This document shows positions 23,185 through 31,417 of a stretch of DNA of 34,797 nt, piece after piece. The DNA is taken from the NCBI GenBank assembly GCA_002401885.1, contig NVUL01000021.1, positions 1 to 34,797 on the forward strand, written 5' to 3'. The notes under the pieces are model-generated. The model had not been told where the DNA came from and did no database searches. It saw only the letters and a program-made list of their open reading frames with translations. Numbering within the stretch: position 1 is the stretch's first letter; every line of letters begins with the position of its first letter. Both the position numbers and the translations under genes were made by a program. This DNA comes from SAR86 cluster bacterium. GTDB taxonomy: Bacteria > Pseudomonadota > Gammaproteobacteria > Pseudomonadales > Pseudohongiellaceae.

Positions 23185-23985
23185 CTAGAATTCGTCATAG
23201 CCTTCAGTCAACTCGATATACCCACCCCAAGGGTCTGTGATAAAGGCAATCTTCAATCCTATCGCCGGAATGTCCCGAAACGGCACATCGAACTCAATGC
23301 CCTTTGCTTCAAGCACTTTACAAAAAGCCTCAAGGTCATCGAATTCGAATCCGATGTGATCCAATGCCGCGCCACGCGTTGCTTGTCTTGGAGAATTTGA
23401 ATTGCCAAAGCTGATGTTCATGCCTGGGGCATTTGTTGTGGTCTGAATTGAACCGCGAGGCTTAACCTCGAGTGAGAAAATATCGGTGTACCAGGCGAGC
23501 ATCTCTTCATAGTCGGGTGAGATGAAATGAATATGGTAGCCGGTGATCTCCTCGGACAGACCTTGATCTTCCTGCATTTCCACATACACGTTTCCGGGCA
23601 GCATGACGTAGGCATTTGTCTGCCCCTCAGCGCCAATAAAGACACGACCGACTTCTAGACCATCTGCACGCCATTTAGCGAGGAAGCTATCCATATTGCG
23701 TACCTTAAAACCAAAATGATCCATTATGGTTTCCTGCATCGCCAGAGTCGGCTCCCGTTCTGTTAACGCCACGAGCATATTCGGTAGGCGAACGGCTGTT
23801 AGAGGACCTTTCTCCACGACCACACCGTTGAAGTGTTCGACCCAGATCTGTTTGTGTCGATCCATGTCCACAACATTAAGGTGAACATGCCCATAAGTTA
23901 GACCGGCGGGGTTTGGTGTTGCCAACTGCGCTTGTGCGGTAGAGGCTAGAGTGAGAATTAGTAGTAGAGCGTATAGACGTTTCAT
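23185..23985 (-). CDS. Exported VOC-fold (glyoxalase/dioxygenase-like) protein
   Basis: 266 residues with a Sec signal (KRLY, hydrophobic 4-17, cut after AQA at 19). Two or more vicinal-oxygen-chelate modules follow: first about 30-140, second about 148-262. Candidate metal ligands are His33/His35, His90, Glu136, His151/His153, His210 and Glu258 (GYIELTE). DHIGFEFDD (209-217) and DPWGGYIEL (251-259) are typical VOC signatures. It is most probably co-transcribed with the downstream Tat-exported enolase-superfamily enzyme, so both may process one compound in the periplasm. AAAGGAAC lies about 8 bases before the ATG. Reaction unknown: lyase, isomerase, dioxygenase and binding roles all exist in this fold. 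Confidence 0.87.
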   Translation of the reverse strand: MKRLYALLLILTLASTAQAQLATPNPAGLTYGHVHLNVVDMDRHKQIWVEHFNGVVVEKGPLTAVRLPNMLVALTEREPTLAMQETIMDHFGFKVRNMDSFLAKWRADGLEVGRVFIGAEGQTNAYVMLPGNVYVEMQEDQGLSEEITGYHIHFISPDYEEMLAWYTDIFSLEVKPRGSIQTTTNAPGMNISFGNSNSPRQATRGAALDHIGFEFDDLEAFCKVLEAKGIEFDVPFRDIPAIGLKIAFITDPWGGYIELTEGYDEF

Positions 23986-24088
23986 GCTGCTTGTTCCTTT
24001 TTGTTGTTAGGCACTTCTTTAAGTCAGAGTAATATCTTGCGATGCCCGAGTCTATGTATTCAGCCATCTCTTGAGTCTAAAATAGTAT

Positions 24089-25090
24089 TTACCAGATGTC
24101 GGCGAGCAGCTCGTAAGAGCGGCGCCTGGCTTCGGTGTCATGAGTGATTGTCACTAACATGATCTCGTCGGCTTGAAACTGGTCAGCTAGACTCAACAGT
24201 TTCTCCTTGACCTGTTCTGGCGTGCCGACGGCGCGCTTTCCTCGGTTCTCTTCGAGCGTTCGTAGCTCACCCGGTGAGTATGGGTAGGCTAGCGCTTCCT
24301 GCACGGAAGGAAAGGGCCCAGGATTACCCTGTAATAAACGACAATACCAGAGGTCGCGGCTGCGCGATAAACGCATAGCCTCTTCTTCGGTGTCGGCAGT
24401 AATACTGAACAGGGTAAGACAGGTCCACGGGGCGTCCAGGTTCGGCCCCTCGCTGAAACGCTCGCGATAGAGCTCGAAAATATCGGGTCGTATATTGGGA
24501 TTAATAAAATAGGCGAAGTTATAGGGCAGGCCAGTCAATGCGGCCAACACGGCACTGTCTTCACTCGAGCCTAGCATCCACATCTCCGGAGGCGTCGTTA
24601 CTTTCGGAAAGGCGCGAGCGTTTTCCATCCCCGGTGTACGGGGATCGTTGTCGTTGAGCAGCGCCTGTAGATCAACGACCATGTTTGGAAAATGTTCAGC
24701 GCCAACGCGAGAACCGTAGCGAATTGCCGAAGCCGTGAAGGGGTCGGTTCCTGGCGCTCTTCCCACTCCCAGATCCATTCTGTCCGGATACAGGGTTTGT
24801 AGAATCTTAAAATTTTCCGCGACTTTGTACGGGCTGTAGTAGGGCAGCATGACACCGCCAGAACCGAGGCGAATCTGTGCGGTTTCTGCTCCGAGTCTTC
24901 CTAGTAATACTTCCGGTGAACAACCGGCTAGTGCATCGGAGGCATGGTGTTCGGCAACCCAGTATCGGTGATAAGCAAGTTGGTCACAAAGAGAGGCTAA
25001 TTCGATCGTTTCCTGTAGCGCGGCAGCAGGATTGGAGCCGGTTTTGACCGGTGATTGGTCGAGTACAGAGAGCTTTATTTTATTCTTCAT
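24089..25090 (-). CDS. Luciferase-like flavin monooxygenase (LLM class, group 1)
   Basis: About 333 residues, a bacterial-luciferase-fold, FMN-dependent oxidoreductase. Motifs: KLSVLDQSPV near the start, YWVAEHHA, GSGGVMLPYYSPYKVAENF, DLGVGRAPGTDP, and VGTPEQVKEKL near the C-terminus. These match the LLM family oxidoreductase group 1 (MsnO8-like). The start at 25090 is chosen because the family begins a few residues before this VLDQSPV segment; an ATG at 25099 and a TTG at 25123 in the same frame are possible, and none has a convincing ribosome site. It stands 103 bases upstream of the VOC gene on the same strand and divergent from the TonB receptor. Substrate unknown. Confidence 0.9.
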   Translation of the reverse strand: MKNKIKLSVLDQSPVKTGSNPAAALQETIELASLCDQLAYHRYWVAEHHASDALAGCSPEVLLGRLGAETAQIRLGSGGVMLPYYSPYKVAENFKILQTLYPDRMDLGVGRAPGTDPFTASAIRYGSRVGAEHFPNMVVDLQALLNDNDPRTPGMENARAFPKVTTPPEMWMLGSSEDSAVLAALTGLPYNFAYFINPNIRPDIFELYRERFSEGPNLDAPWTCLTLFSITADTEEEAMRLSRSRDLWYCRLLQGNPGPFPSVQEALAYPYSPGELRTLEENRGKRAVGTPEQVKEKLLSLADQFQADEIMLVTITHDTEARRRSYELLADIW

Positions 25091-25227
25091 AGTTACCATT
25101 AATTGCCGAAATTCAGAGGCCAAATCCTACGCGGATTGTGTGCCTTTAACAAAGTGTGAATTATGGTAACACATAGGCTCTACACTGCTAGAAATAGGAC
25201 GATCCCTCTGTTTTTAGAGATGAAACA

Positions 25228-25278
25228 TTTAGTAACTAAAGCAGTTCTAGTTTAGTATCGTGAGTCACTCTGGAGTGA
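25228..25278. promoter_or_regulatory. Half-site array upstream of the TonB receptor
   Basis: TTTAGT-A-ACTAAA (25228-25240) is a perfect palindrome, and a third half-site TTTAGT follows at 25251-25256, so ACTAAA can pair with either TTTAGT. Next to it, TCACTC-TG-GAGTGA (25265-25278) is another perfect inverted repeat, overlapped by GTGAGTCAC (25260-25268). Together they suggest one or two operators in the 238-base divergent region between the monooxygenase and the receptor. No regulator gene lies nearby. Confidence 0.45.
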
Positions 25279-25361
25279 GTGATAATGAAATTCAGTGACG
25301 AAATTCAAAAATAATAGACAATTCTTAATAAGATTTAGCAATTCAGTAAAGGGGAGTAAGA

Positions 25362-28300
25362 ATGCGCAAGAAATTTCCAAGTAAACGCAAGGCGATTACC
25401 ATTGGTGTAATCCTTGCAGGGCTAGCTGCTCCGGTAGCTGCTCAAGATGGAGAGATTGAAGAGGTGGTAGTTACCGGCTCATTCATTCGTGGCTCCGCTC
25501 TTGATGCACCATCACCGGTTCAAGTAATCGATAGAGATAGCATCGAGGCACAGGGTGCTGCAGTTATCTGGGACGTCATCAAGAACCTGGAAGTGAACTC
25601 CGGTTCATTCGCAAACCCAGGCTCTGGCGAACGTGACCAGACTGAAGGTACCGCGCAAGTTAACTTGCGTAACTTAGGTGAGAACTCCACGCTCACACTA
25701 ATCAACGGCAAACGTATGGCCCCAGCGGCCGCAACCACAACCACAGGTGGTGAGTTTGTCAACATCAACAATATCCCTCTAGTGATGACTGACCGCGTCG
25801 AGGTTCTGACAGACGGTGGTTCAGCACTCTACGGTGCCGATGCGGTTGCCGGTGTAGTGAACATCATCATGCGTACCGACTTCGAAGGTCTTGAACTGTA
25901 CGGCGACGTGCAAGGTGTTGAGTCTGAGAGCGGTGCCTACGATCAGACAGTCAGTGGCATCTGGGGTTGGGCGAGCGATGACGGCGATACACACTTTGTC
26001 GTGTCTGCTGAACGCTTCGAGCGAGACAAGGTGTCCGCTTCATCGGCTAACTTCATCGATGAAAACACGCAATTCAATGGCGGTATTTCTTCGATCGGCA
26101 CTTCAGTGGGGATTCCCTCGTTCGGCGCCCAACCTAACCCGCTCTATTTCAGAGGCGATATAGTCGCGGATAATATTGCTAAAGGCGGCGACGGTGATGC
26201 AGTTTGGTCCGACCCTTTGTGTACCGATTCGGCTGGTCTAACGGGCATTCCTTACTACGTGGGTAATCTACGCGAAGAGGTAGGTGAGCGCGGCGGTACC
26301 TGTAACGAGGATGTTGAGCGTTTTAACTTCATCGCGCGAGATACAGAACGCAGTAGCTTCGCGATGGCTTTCGATCACACGTTTAGTGAAGCGGCGGAAT
26401 TTTATTCTTTCGTTAACTATTCTGAGAATAAAATCCTTCTCGAAGGTGGCGGCCTAAATAATACGGGTGGTTCGGCTACTACGCGTGGACCGACAGTGTT
26501 CCTCGCTCAGCCAGGTGCCACTGCACCTATCGCTGCTCTTCAAGGATTTGGCATTAATGCTAACGTCTCCTCAACAATGGAGCTAGGTTACTTTGCTCCA
26601 AATATCGGCCTTACTCGTCCAACGGCGGCAGACATTACCAATGCGCCAGTCGATATTCGCAACGGCGGTATCAACATACCGACTATCTCGAATCCCAGAG
26701 ATGGTATTCCGAGAGATGGTAAGCGTTCGAACAGTACTGAGACCAATGCGACTCTGGTTCAAGCAGGTCTACGCGGCGACTTCGACTACATGGATCGTCC
26801 TTGGAACTATGATGTCAGTGTTTCCTGGAGTGCTACGAGTAATGAACAAGAGTACACAGCGCATAACCGCAGAAACTCTGAGCTAGCAGCTAACGGACTT
26901 GGCGGGCCAGGTTGTACGCCTAATGGTGTTGAAGATTTCGACTTCATGGGAACAGAGGTTTTCCCAGGGGCAGGTGGGTTTGGCGTACCTTCGGCATGGG
27001 ATTTCTTTGGCGGCTACGCACAGACGTTCTTCCCGGGCTACGTGCTAACGACTCGTGAGAGCTTGTCACTAGCACTGACCAGTAACAATCAGGGCCAGGG
27101 CGGATGTGAATTCTATAATCCATTCCTCACTTCGCAGACGAATGCCAACGTAGCCAATTCTCCGGAATTGCTAGATTGGATGACCGAGAGAGTGTTGCGT
27201 GCGGATAAGCGTAACAAGCTCATGGTTTTCGATGCCCTCGTTGGTGGTGAGATCATGGACATGGCTGGTGGCCCAGCGGCAGTAGCTTTCGGCCTGCAGT
27301 ACCGTGAGAGAAATACTAAATCGAGAGCGCCATTTTTGAATAATGCAGGCGGCGCTCCCAATGCTATTCTTGGCTATGATGATGCTGGAGTACCGAATGA
27401 GTTTCACTTGGTTGAAAACAATTTCGAGTGTGCTTCCTGTGCATTCAATTTTGATAACACCCGTGATACGAGTGCTGCATTCATCGAATTGTCTCTGCCA
27501 TTCATCGAAAACGTAGAGACTCAGATAGCGGTACGTTATGAGGACTACGGCGGCAATATCGGTAGTGAAGTTTCTCCGAAATTTGCAATGAGCTGGCGTC
27601 CAATGGAAAGCCTGATCGTTCGCGGTTCATTCTCGCAGTCTTTCAGAGCGCCAAATATCGACATTATCGAGACGGGCTTGGAGTCGGGTAGCGTAACTTT
27701 TAAAGATCCTATCTCGAGCCAGAGAGTTCGAGCCGGTTTGGATCCTGCGACCACCCAAAATGGCGAGACCGAACAGTCCTTTACCTTGGGTGGACCTGCG
27801 CCGAATGTTGGTAACGAATATTCCGATACGTTTAGTGCCGGATTTATCTGGACACCAAGTGGCCGTTTGGAAGGTTTGAGCGTTCAAGCAGACGCATGGC
27901 GCTTCGAAGTAAGCGACCGCGTTCTACCACAACCTCCAATCTCTGCAGTTCAACCTGAGATTGCTGCGTTCAATGCAGTGGTTGGTGATCCAAACAATTA
28001 CATCCTGAACGATTCGATTGGAGCGGATTCGCCTGTATTGGATGTGCCTTGTGATCCTAACGCTTTGGATGCGCAATTCGGTAGAGATTCTACAGAACGC
28101 CTAAACTGTGTTGTTAATCCTGAGCTGTACACAATACAGACTGAAGGCATAGGCATTAGCCGTGTATTTCGCAGCGAGTCTGCCAACCTGATCACGCTGA
28201 CTTTAAGCGCGATCAACGCTGGTGAGATAGAGGCAGACGGTGTCGATTTGAAGCTAGGCTACGATTGGCAGAATGATTGGGGCCGCTGGCGCGCTAGTAT

Positions 28301-28793
28301 GGATTACACTCACGTGAATCAGTACAAGCTAATCGGAGTTCCCGGTCTGGAAGAAGGTCTTCTGGATACAGGTAAATTTGATGCTGCCGGTACGACAGGA
28401 GACGGCCTACTCGTGCGTTCACTGCCTGACAACAAGGGTAACATGACCTTTAGCTGGCAGCGTGATCGCCACGGTGTAACTGTTATTAACCGTCACATCG
28501 GTTCTTATCAGGACCTTGCCTACGACAACGTGATACAGAATGCGAACCCGTTGGTAACATCTCTGGCTAGCACTAAGATCGACAGCTACGATACTTGGGA
28601 TATCCAGTATCGCTACTCGCACGACTGGGGTAATGCCAATTTAGGTACTACCAACTTCACCGTTGGTGTTCTTGATATGTTCGACGAAGAAGTGCCTCAC
28701 CGTGAAACTACGGCTGGTAGCTTACGCTATGATGCAAACGTATTCGATCCTCGCGGTCGAAGACTGTACGCCCGAGCATTGTGGTCGTTCTAA
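25362..28793 (+). CDS. TonB-dependent outer-membrane receptor, large
   Basis: 1143-residue outer-membrane receptor. Signal peptide (basic 1-10, hydrophobic 11-25, cut after VAA at 27), TonB box EEVVVTG (33-39), plug domain (about 50-175, with LRNLGENSTLTLINGKR and GSALYGADAVAGVVNII), then a long beta-barrel ending in the aromatic C-terminus ALWSF. It is longer than the usual 700-900 residues because of large extracellular loops; several Cys pairs (for example GGPGCTP/GGCEF, ECASC, DVPCD/RLNCV) could brace them. No N-terminal signalling extension and no linked sigma/anti-sigma pair. GGGGAG lies about 6 bases before the ATG. It ends at a strong terminator. Cargo unknown; neighbours are exported catabolic enzymes. 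Confidence 0.96.
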   Translation: MRKKFPSKRKAITIGVILAGLAAPVAAQDGEIEEVVVTGSFIRGSALDAPSPVQVIDRDSIEAQGAAVIWDVIKNLEVNSGSFANPGSGERDQTEGTAQVNLRNLGENSTLTLINGKRMAPAAATTTTGGEFVNINNIPLVMTDRVEVLTDGGSALYGADAVAGVVNIIMRTDFEGLELYGDVQGVESESGAYDQTVSGIWGWASDDGDTHFVVSAERFERDKVSASSANFIDENTQFNGGISSIGTSVGIPSFGAQPNPLYFRGDIVADNIAKGGDGDAVWSDPLCTDSAGLTGIPYYVGNLREEVGERGGTCNEDVERFNFIARDTERSSFAMAFDHTFSEAAEFYSFVNYSENKILLEGGGLNNTGGSATTRGPTVFLAQPGATAPIAALQGFGINANVSSTMELGYFAPNIGLTRPTAADITNAPVDIRNGGINIPTISNPRDGIPRDGKRSNSTETNATLVQAGLRGDFDYMDRPWNYDVSVSWSATSNEQEYTAHNRRNSELAANGLGGPGCTPNGVEDFDFMGTEVFPGAGGFGVPSAWDFFGGYAQTFFPGYVLTTRESLSLALTSNNQGQGGCEFYNPFLTSQTNANVANSPELLDWMTERVLRADKRNKLMVFDALVGGEIMDMAGGPAAVAFGLQYRERNTKSRAPFLNNAGGAPNAILGYDDAGVPNEFHLVENNFECASCAFNFDNTRDTSAAFIELSLPFIENVETQIAVRYEDYGGNIGSEVSPKFAMSWRPMESLIVRGSFSQSFRAPNIDIIETGLESGSVTFKDPISSQRVRAGLDPATTQNGETEQSFTLGGPAPNVGNEYSDTFSAGFIWTPSGRLEGLSVQADAWRFEVSDRVLPQPPISAVQPEIAAFNAVVGDPNNYILNDSIGADSPVLDVPCDPNALDAQFGRDSTERLNCVVNPELYTIQTEGIGISRVFRSESANLITLTLSAINAGEIEADGVDLKLGYDWQNDWGRWRASMDYTHVNQYKLIGVPGLEEGLLDTGKFDAAGTTGDGLLVRSLPDNKGNMTFSWQRDRHGVTVINRHIGSYQDLAYDNVIQNANPLVTSLASTKIDSYDTWDIQYRYSHDWGNANLGTTNFTVGVLDMFDEEVPHRETTAGSLRYDANVFDPRGRRLYARALWSF

Positions 28794-28816
28794 TTACTGA
28801 CTAGTTCGGTAATTCG

Positions 28817-28853
28817 AAAAAAACGGCGATGAGCAATCATCGCCGTTTTTTTT
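28817..28853. terminator. Strong intrinsic terminator, bidirectional
   Basis: Perfect stem ACGGCGATGA (28823-28832) / TCATCGCCGT (28837-28846) with a 4-base loop GCAA, flanked by 7 A on the left and 8 T on the right. The A/T symmetry lets it act on both strands; it closes the TonB receptor gene and could stop the leftward oxygenase transcript. From here to 29070 I see no gene. Confidence 0.93.
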
Positions 28854-29070
28854 CGCCTAGAAAAAGTGATAGAAAATGGAAATCTCCAAAACTGCAGCGG
28901 CCCTAGTCGCTGGCAGCCTGTCTCGAAAATTTCTAACCGCACGCTGCGAGGGGGCGCCCTTGCGAACGGACCTGTGGCCCTGATTGTTCACCAGAATACC
29001 CCCTCACTCCCTGCTTGGTATTGGAAGAATTTTTGCGCGATGAGCTTGAGTGGAAGAAGCGATCCGTGGC

Positions 29071-29715
29071 TTAAGTCTGAGGTTTCGCTCTCATCTCAAA
29101 GTTGAATGACATGCTGATGCGTTCTCGATCAGATTGGTTCTGCGCGACACCGTGTTCTAGCCAAGAAGGAAAGAGAAATAATTTACCTGGTTCTGGTGTT
29201 AGTTTCGCGTGGAAGGAATTCTCGGGGCGATTACCATCCGCCGCCGGTGGCATCATCCAGCGCGCCATCCTCGGATCTTTGAATCCGATGGCAGGACTGT
29301 TTACGTCACTCTTCACATAGAACACCCCACTGATGTGGGAGTAGGGGTGCAGATGTTCTGGGTGGAAACTGTGTTTCGGATTAATATTCGCGAAGAGCGC
29401 ATTCATTGCCGGCTGATAGTTCGTTGTATCCCAGTGATGATCTTGTGCGTAGTTTTTCGCGCATTGATGAAAAAATCCAACCAGTCCGTCTAGTTTGCTA
29501 TCGTTGAAGAGAGTGCTATTCGTAAAATAGGAGGTGTAGCCGCTGGGATATTGCTGAGCGCTAATTTTTCGCCCTTCCTCATCCTGATCTCGCAGTGTCT
29601 CCACATAGGAGACGAGTTCGTCCTCCTGTGCCGAGAACTCTGGGTACCAGGCTTCATAGATAAGCGTGGGAAACAGGACCCGAAGGCCATCTTTGTTCTG
29701 GGTGTTGCCGCTCAT
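29071..29715 (-). CDS. 2OG-Fe(II) oxygenase superfamily protein (TIGR02466-like)
   Basis: 214-residue soluble protein. Conserved pattern of the putative 2OG-Fe(II) oxygenase group TIGR02466: HPEHLHPYSHISGVFYV (118-134, iron ligands among His121/His123), FKDPR (145-149), GKLFLFPSWLEHGV (177-190, His188) and RERISMSFNFE (197-207, Arg199 for 2-oxoglutarate). Cytoplasmic; substrates of this group are unknown. AAGGGAA lies about 6 bases before the ATG. It follows the serine hydrolase gene by 9 bases on the same strand, so it is the second gene of an operon. Confidence 0.88.
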   Translation of the reverse strand: MSGNTQNKDGLRVLFPTLIYEAWYPEFSAQEDELVSYVETLRDQDEEGRKISAQQYPSGYTSYFTNSTLFNDSKLDGLVGFFHQCAKNYAQDHHWDTTNYQPAMNALFANINPKHSFHPEHLHPYSHISGVFYVKSDVNSPAIGFKDPRMARWMMPPAADGNRPENSFHAKLTPEPGKLFLFPSWLEHGVAQNQSDRERISMSFNFEMRAKPQT

Positions 29716-29724
29716 ATTATTCCC

Positions 29725-30996
29725 TTAGTCGATGATGGCTTGGTAGATGCCGCTGCGTAGTTTGGCGTAGTCGTCCAATCCGGTAGCCGGTATTATCTGT
29801 GTTAGGTACACCACTACTAACTCCTCCTGCGGATCCACCCAATAGGTCGAGTGATAGGCTCCGCCCCAGCCGTATTCACCTACAGAGCCAAGGCTGCCTC
29901 GTGCTCCTAAGTCAGTTACCACAGAAAAACCTAGGCCAAAACCTGTGCCATTTCGAAAAGGGATATCGCCGAGATGATTGGTTGTCATTAACTCGATCGT
30001 TTTACGTGAGAGGATTCTTTCTCCATCAAATTCGCCACCGTTGAGAGTCATCTGTAAGAACTTTGCATAGTCGCTGGCAGTCGAGAGTAATCCGGCACCA
30101 CCTGAGAAGCTTACTCTGGGCCCGTTGTCATACATGCCCTGGCTCTGCATGCCGTTGGTCTCAGGCCTGGCCTCGATGCCGCCGCCTGCCTTAGGCCGAT
30201 ACACGGTGGCTAGTCGGCCGCGTTTCTCTTCCGGTAGATAGAAGTGAGTGTCATGCATGCCCAGTGGCTCGAAGATCTCTTGCTTGAGAAAGCTGTTCAG
30301 GTCCATGCCACTCGCCTTCTCAATAACGGCGCCGAGGATGTCGGTGTTATAGCCATAGATCCAGCGTTCACCCGGATGTTCATCGAGAGGAAGGGAAGCC
30401 ATGCGCGCGATAGTATCGCCTACGGGCTCATCGCGATCGGCGAAGTACCAGCCCTGAAACCCTGCCTCTTCCCACTTGTCAGCGGCGGGACCGCTGCCAT
30501 AACTCATGCCACCGGTGTGGGTGAGTAAGTTGCGCAGGGTGATAGAGCGCCTGGAGGGCTCGAGTTCGTAGCCGCCATTATCATTAACTACGGCAACTTG
30601 CATGTCGGCCCATTCTGGGATGTAGCGCTCCAGATTGTGACTAATATCCAGCGCTCCGCGCTCGTGCAGAATCATGATGCCGCTGCTGACTATCGCCTTG
30701 GTCTGCGAGGCGATACGAAACAGTGTGTCGTCCTGCATGGGAATTCCAGCTTCAATATCTTGCATACCGTTAGCAGTAGAGTAGGCAATCCTGCCCTTGC
30801 GTAGCACCATGACCACTTGTCCGGCTAATAGGTCATTGTCGACGTAGGACTTGAGCACCGCATCGAGGCGTTCTAGTCGGTCTGAAGACATGCCCAAGCG
30901 TTCAGGGCGTGCGCGATCGAAATCGGCTGCCACGCTGACAGTTGAAAGTAGTAATAGAAGAAGTGGAGCGATAAGACGAATAGAAAATTTCTGCAT
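29725..30996 (-). CDS. Exported serine hydrolase, class C beta-lactamase/esterase fold
   Basis: 423 residues with a signal peptide (hydrophobic 8-22, cut after VAA at 24). The nucleophile motif SQTK is Ser97-Lys100; the second motif is in WIYGYNTDILG (Tyr214 most likely), and the third motif reads YGWGGAYHST. LLTHTGGMSYG (157-167) and PGERW are typical of the EstB/DD-peptidase-like family (Pfam beta-lactamase), which contains mostly esterases. A resistance role is not supported by the sequence. It is followed within 9 bases by the oxygenase, and its promoter must lie in the 30997-31215 stretch, opposite trpE(G). No ribosome site better than GAGA is visible before the ATG. Confidence 0.9.
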   Translation of the reverse strand: MQKFSIRLIAPLLLLLLSTVSVAADFDRARPERLGMSSDRLERLDAVLKSYVDNDLLAGQVVMVLRKGRIAYSTANGMQDIEAGIPMQDDTLFRIASQTKAIVSSGIMILHERGALDISHNLERYIPEWADMQVAVVNDNGGYELEPSRRSITLRNLLTHTGGMSYGSGPAADKWEEAGFQGWYFADRDEPVGDTIARMASLPLDEHPGERWIYGYNTDILGAVIEKASGMDLNSFLKQEIFEPLGMHDTHFYLPEEKRGRLATVYRPKAGGGIEARPETNGMQSQGMYDNGPRVSFSGGAGLLSTASDYAKFLQMTLNGGEFDGERILSRKTIELMTTNHLGDIPFRNGTGFGLGFSVVTDLGARGSLGSVGEYGWGGAYHSTYWVDPQEELVVVYLTQIIPATGLDDYAKLRSGIYQAIID

Positions 30997-31215
30997 GGAG
31001 ATTCTCTCTCTAGTTATTAGGTTGGTAGCTCAGAATGAAATGCCGGCGTTCTTACGTGGCGTGACGTGACAGCTGTGTCTGTTGTAGCGATTATCAATGT
31101 TGCTCAGGGCCCATGCAAGCAGTGATATAGAGTCTTGTAGTCAGCTTTCGTTTTGGTTAACTGTTTGATAAACATGAACTAATTAGGAAGCAGTTCTAAA
31201 TACAGAGGGTTTCGG

Positions 31216-31244
31216 TTGACATCAATTTAGTGCTGGCGCATTAT
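31216..31244 (+). promoter_or_regulatory. Sigma-70 promoter of the trpE(G) transcript
   Basis: Perfect -35 TTGACA (31216-31221), a 17-base spacer and -10 CATTAT (31239-31244, 4 of 6). Transcription would start near 31250-31252, two to four bases before the leader-peptide ATG at 31254, which would make the leader mRNA nearly leaderless. The stretch 30997-31215 has no other feature I can support. Confidence 0.75.
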
Positions 31245-31253
31245 CCGGCTCCT

Positions 31254-31316
31254 ATGAACACACGATTTTATTTCTGGTGGCCTGAATCTACGGGTAGCCA
31301 GGAGAACAACATCTAA
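31254..31316 (+). CDS. trpL: Trp leader peptide (TrpL), tandem Trp codons
   Basis: 20-codon frame, ATG at 31254, TAA at 31314-31316, with two adjacent Trp codons (TGG TGG, 31275-31280; residues 8-9) in FYFWWPES. There is no ribosome site before the ATG. It lies between a good promoter and a GC-rich hairpin, 101 bases ahead of trpE(G), the arrangement of a ribosome-mediated trp attenuator. Ribosomes stalling at the Trp pair when charged tRNA-Trp is scarce would change leader folding. From memory, the rhizobial trpL before trpE(G) is also leaderless. Confidence 0.85.
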   Translation: MNTRFYFWWPESTGSQENNI

Positions 31317-31352
31317 GTTTTTCCCCGACGGCCGCCAAGAGTTGTGGCGGCC
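31275..31352 (+). promoter_or_regulatory. trp attenuator structure
   Basis: GGCCGCCA (31330-31337) and TGGCGGCC (31345-31352) form a perfect 8-bp hairpin with a 7-base loop, the likely terminator (segments 3 and 4). Segment 2, GGTAGCC (31293-31299), can pair with the left arm (one wobble, one mismatch) as antiterminator, and its GCCA end can pair with TGGC at the Trp codons (segment 1). The Trp codons themselves, TGGTGGCC (31275-31282), also match the left arm with a single G-U. The hairpin is followed by TATTGCTCC, a poor U-tract, so termination strength is uncertain. Confidence 0.65.
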
Positions 31353-31417
31353 TATTGCTCCTAAAAATACCCCTCGCCATGGCTCTTACCGTCAATCCGG
31401 ATTAAGAGGATTTGGTA

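Noticed and set aside
28866..29105. 79-codon frame after the TonB terminator
   Set aside because: Low-complexity, no ribosome site, runs into the 3' end of the opposite-strand oxygenase; no family resemblance.
29725..30996. Antibiotic-resistance beta-lactamase
   Set aside because: Motifs fit the broad esterase/DD-peptidase-like family; nothing in the sequence points to a true class C resistance enzyme.
31412..31417. TTG start for trpE(G)
   Set aside because: Only one base from the AAGAGGA ribosome site; the ATG at 31418 is correctly spaced.
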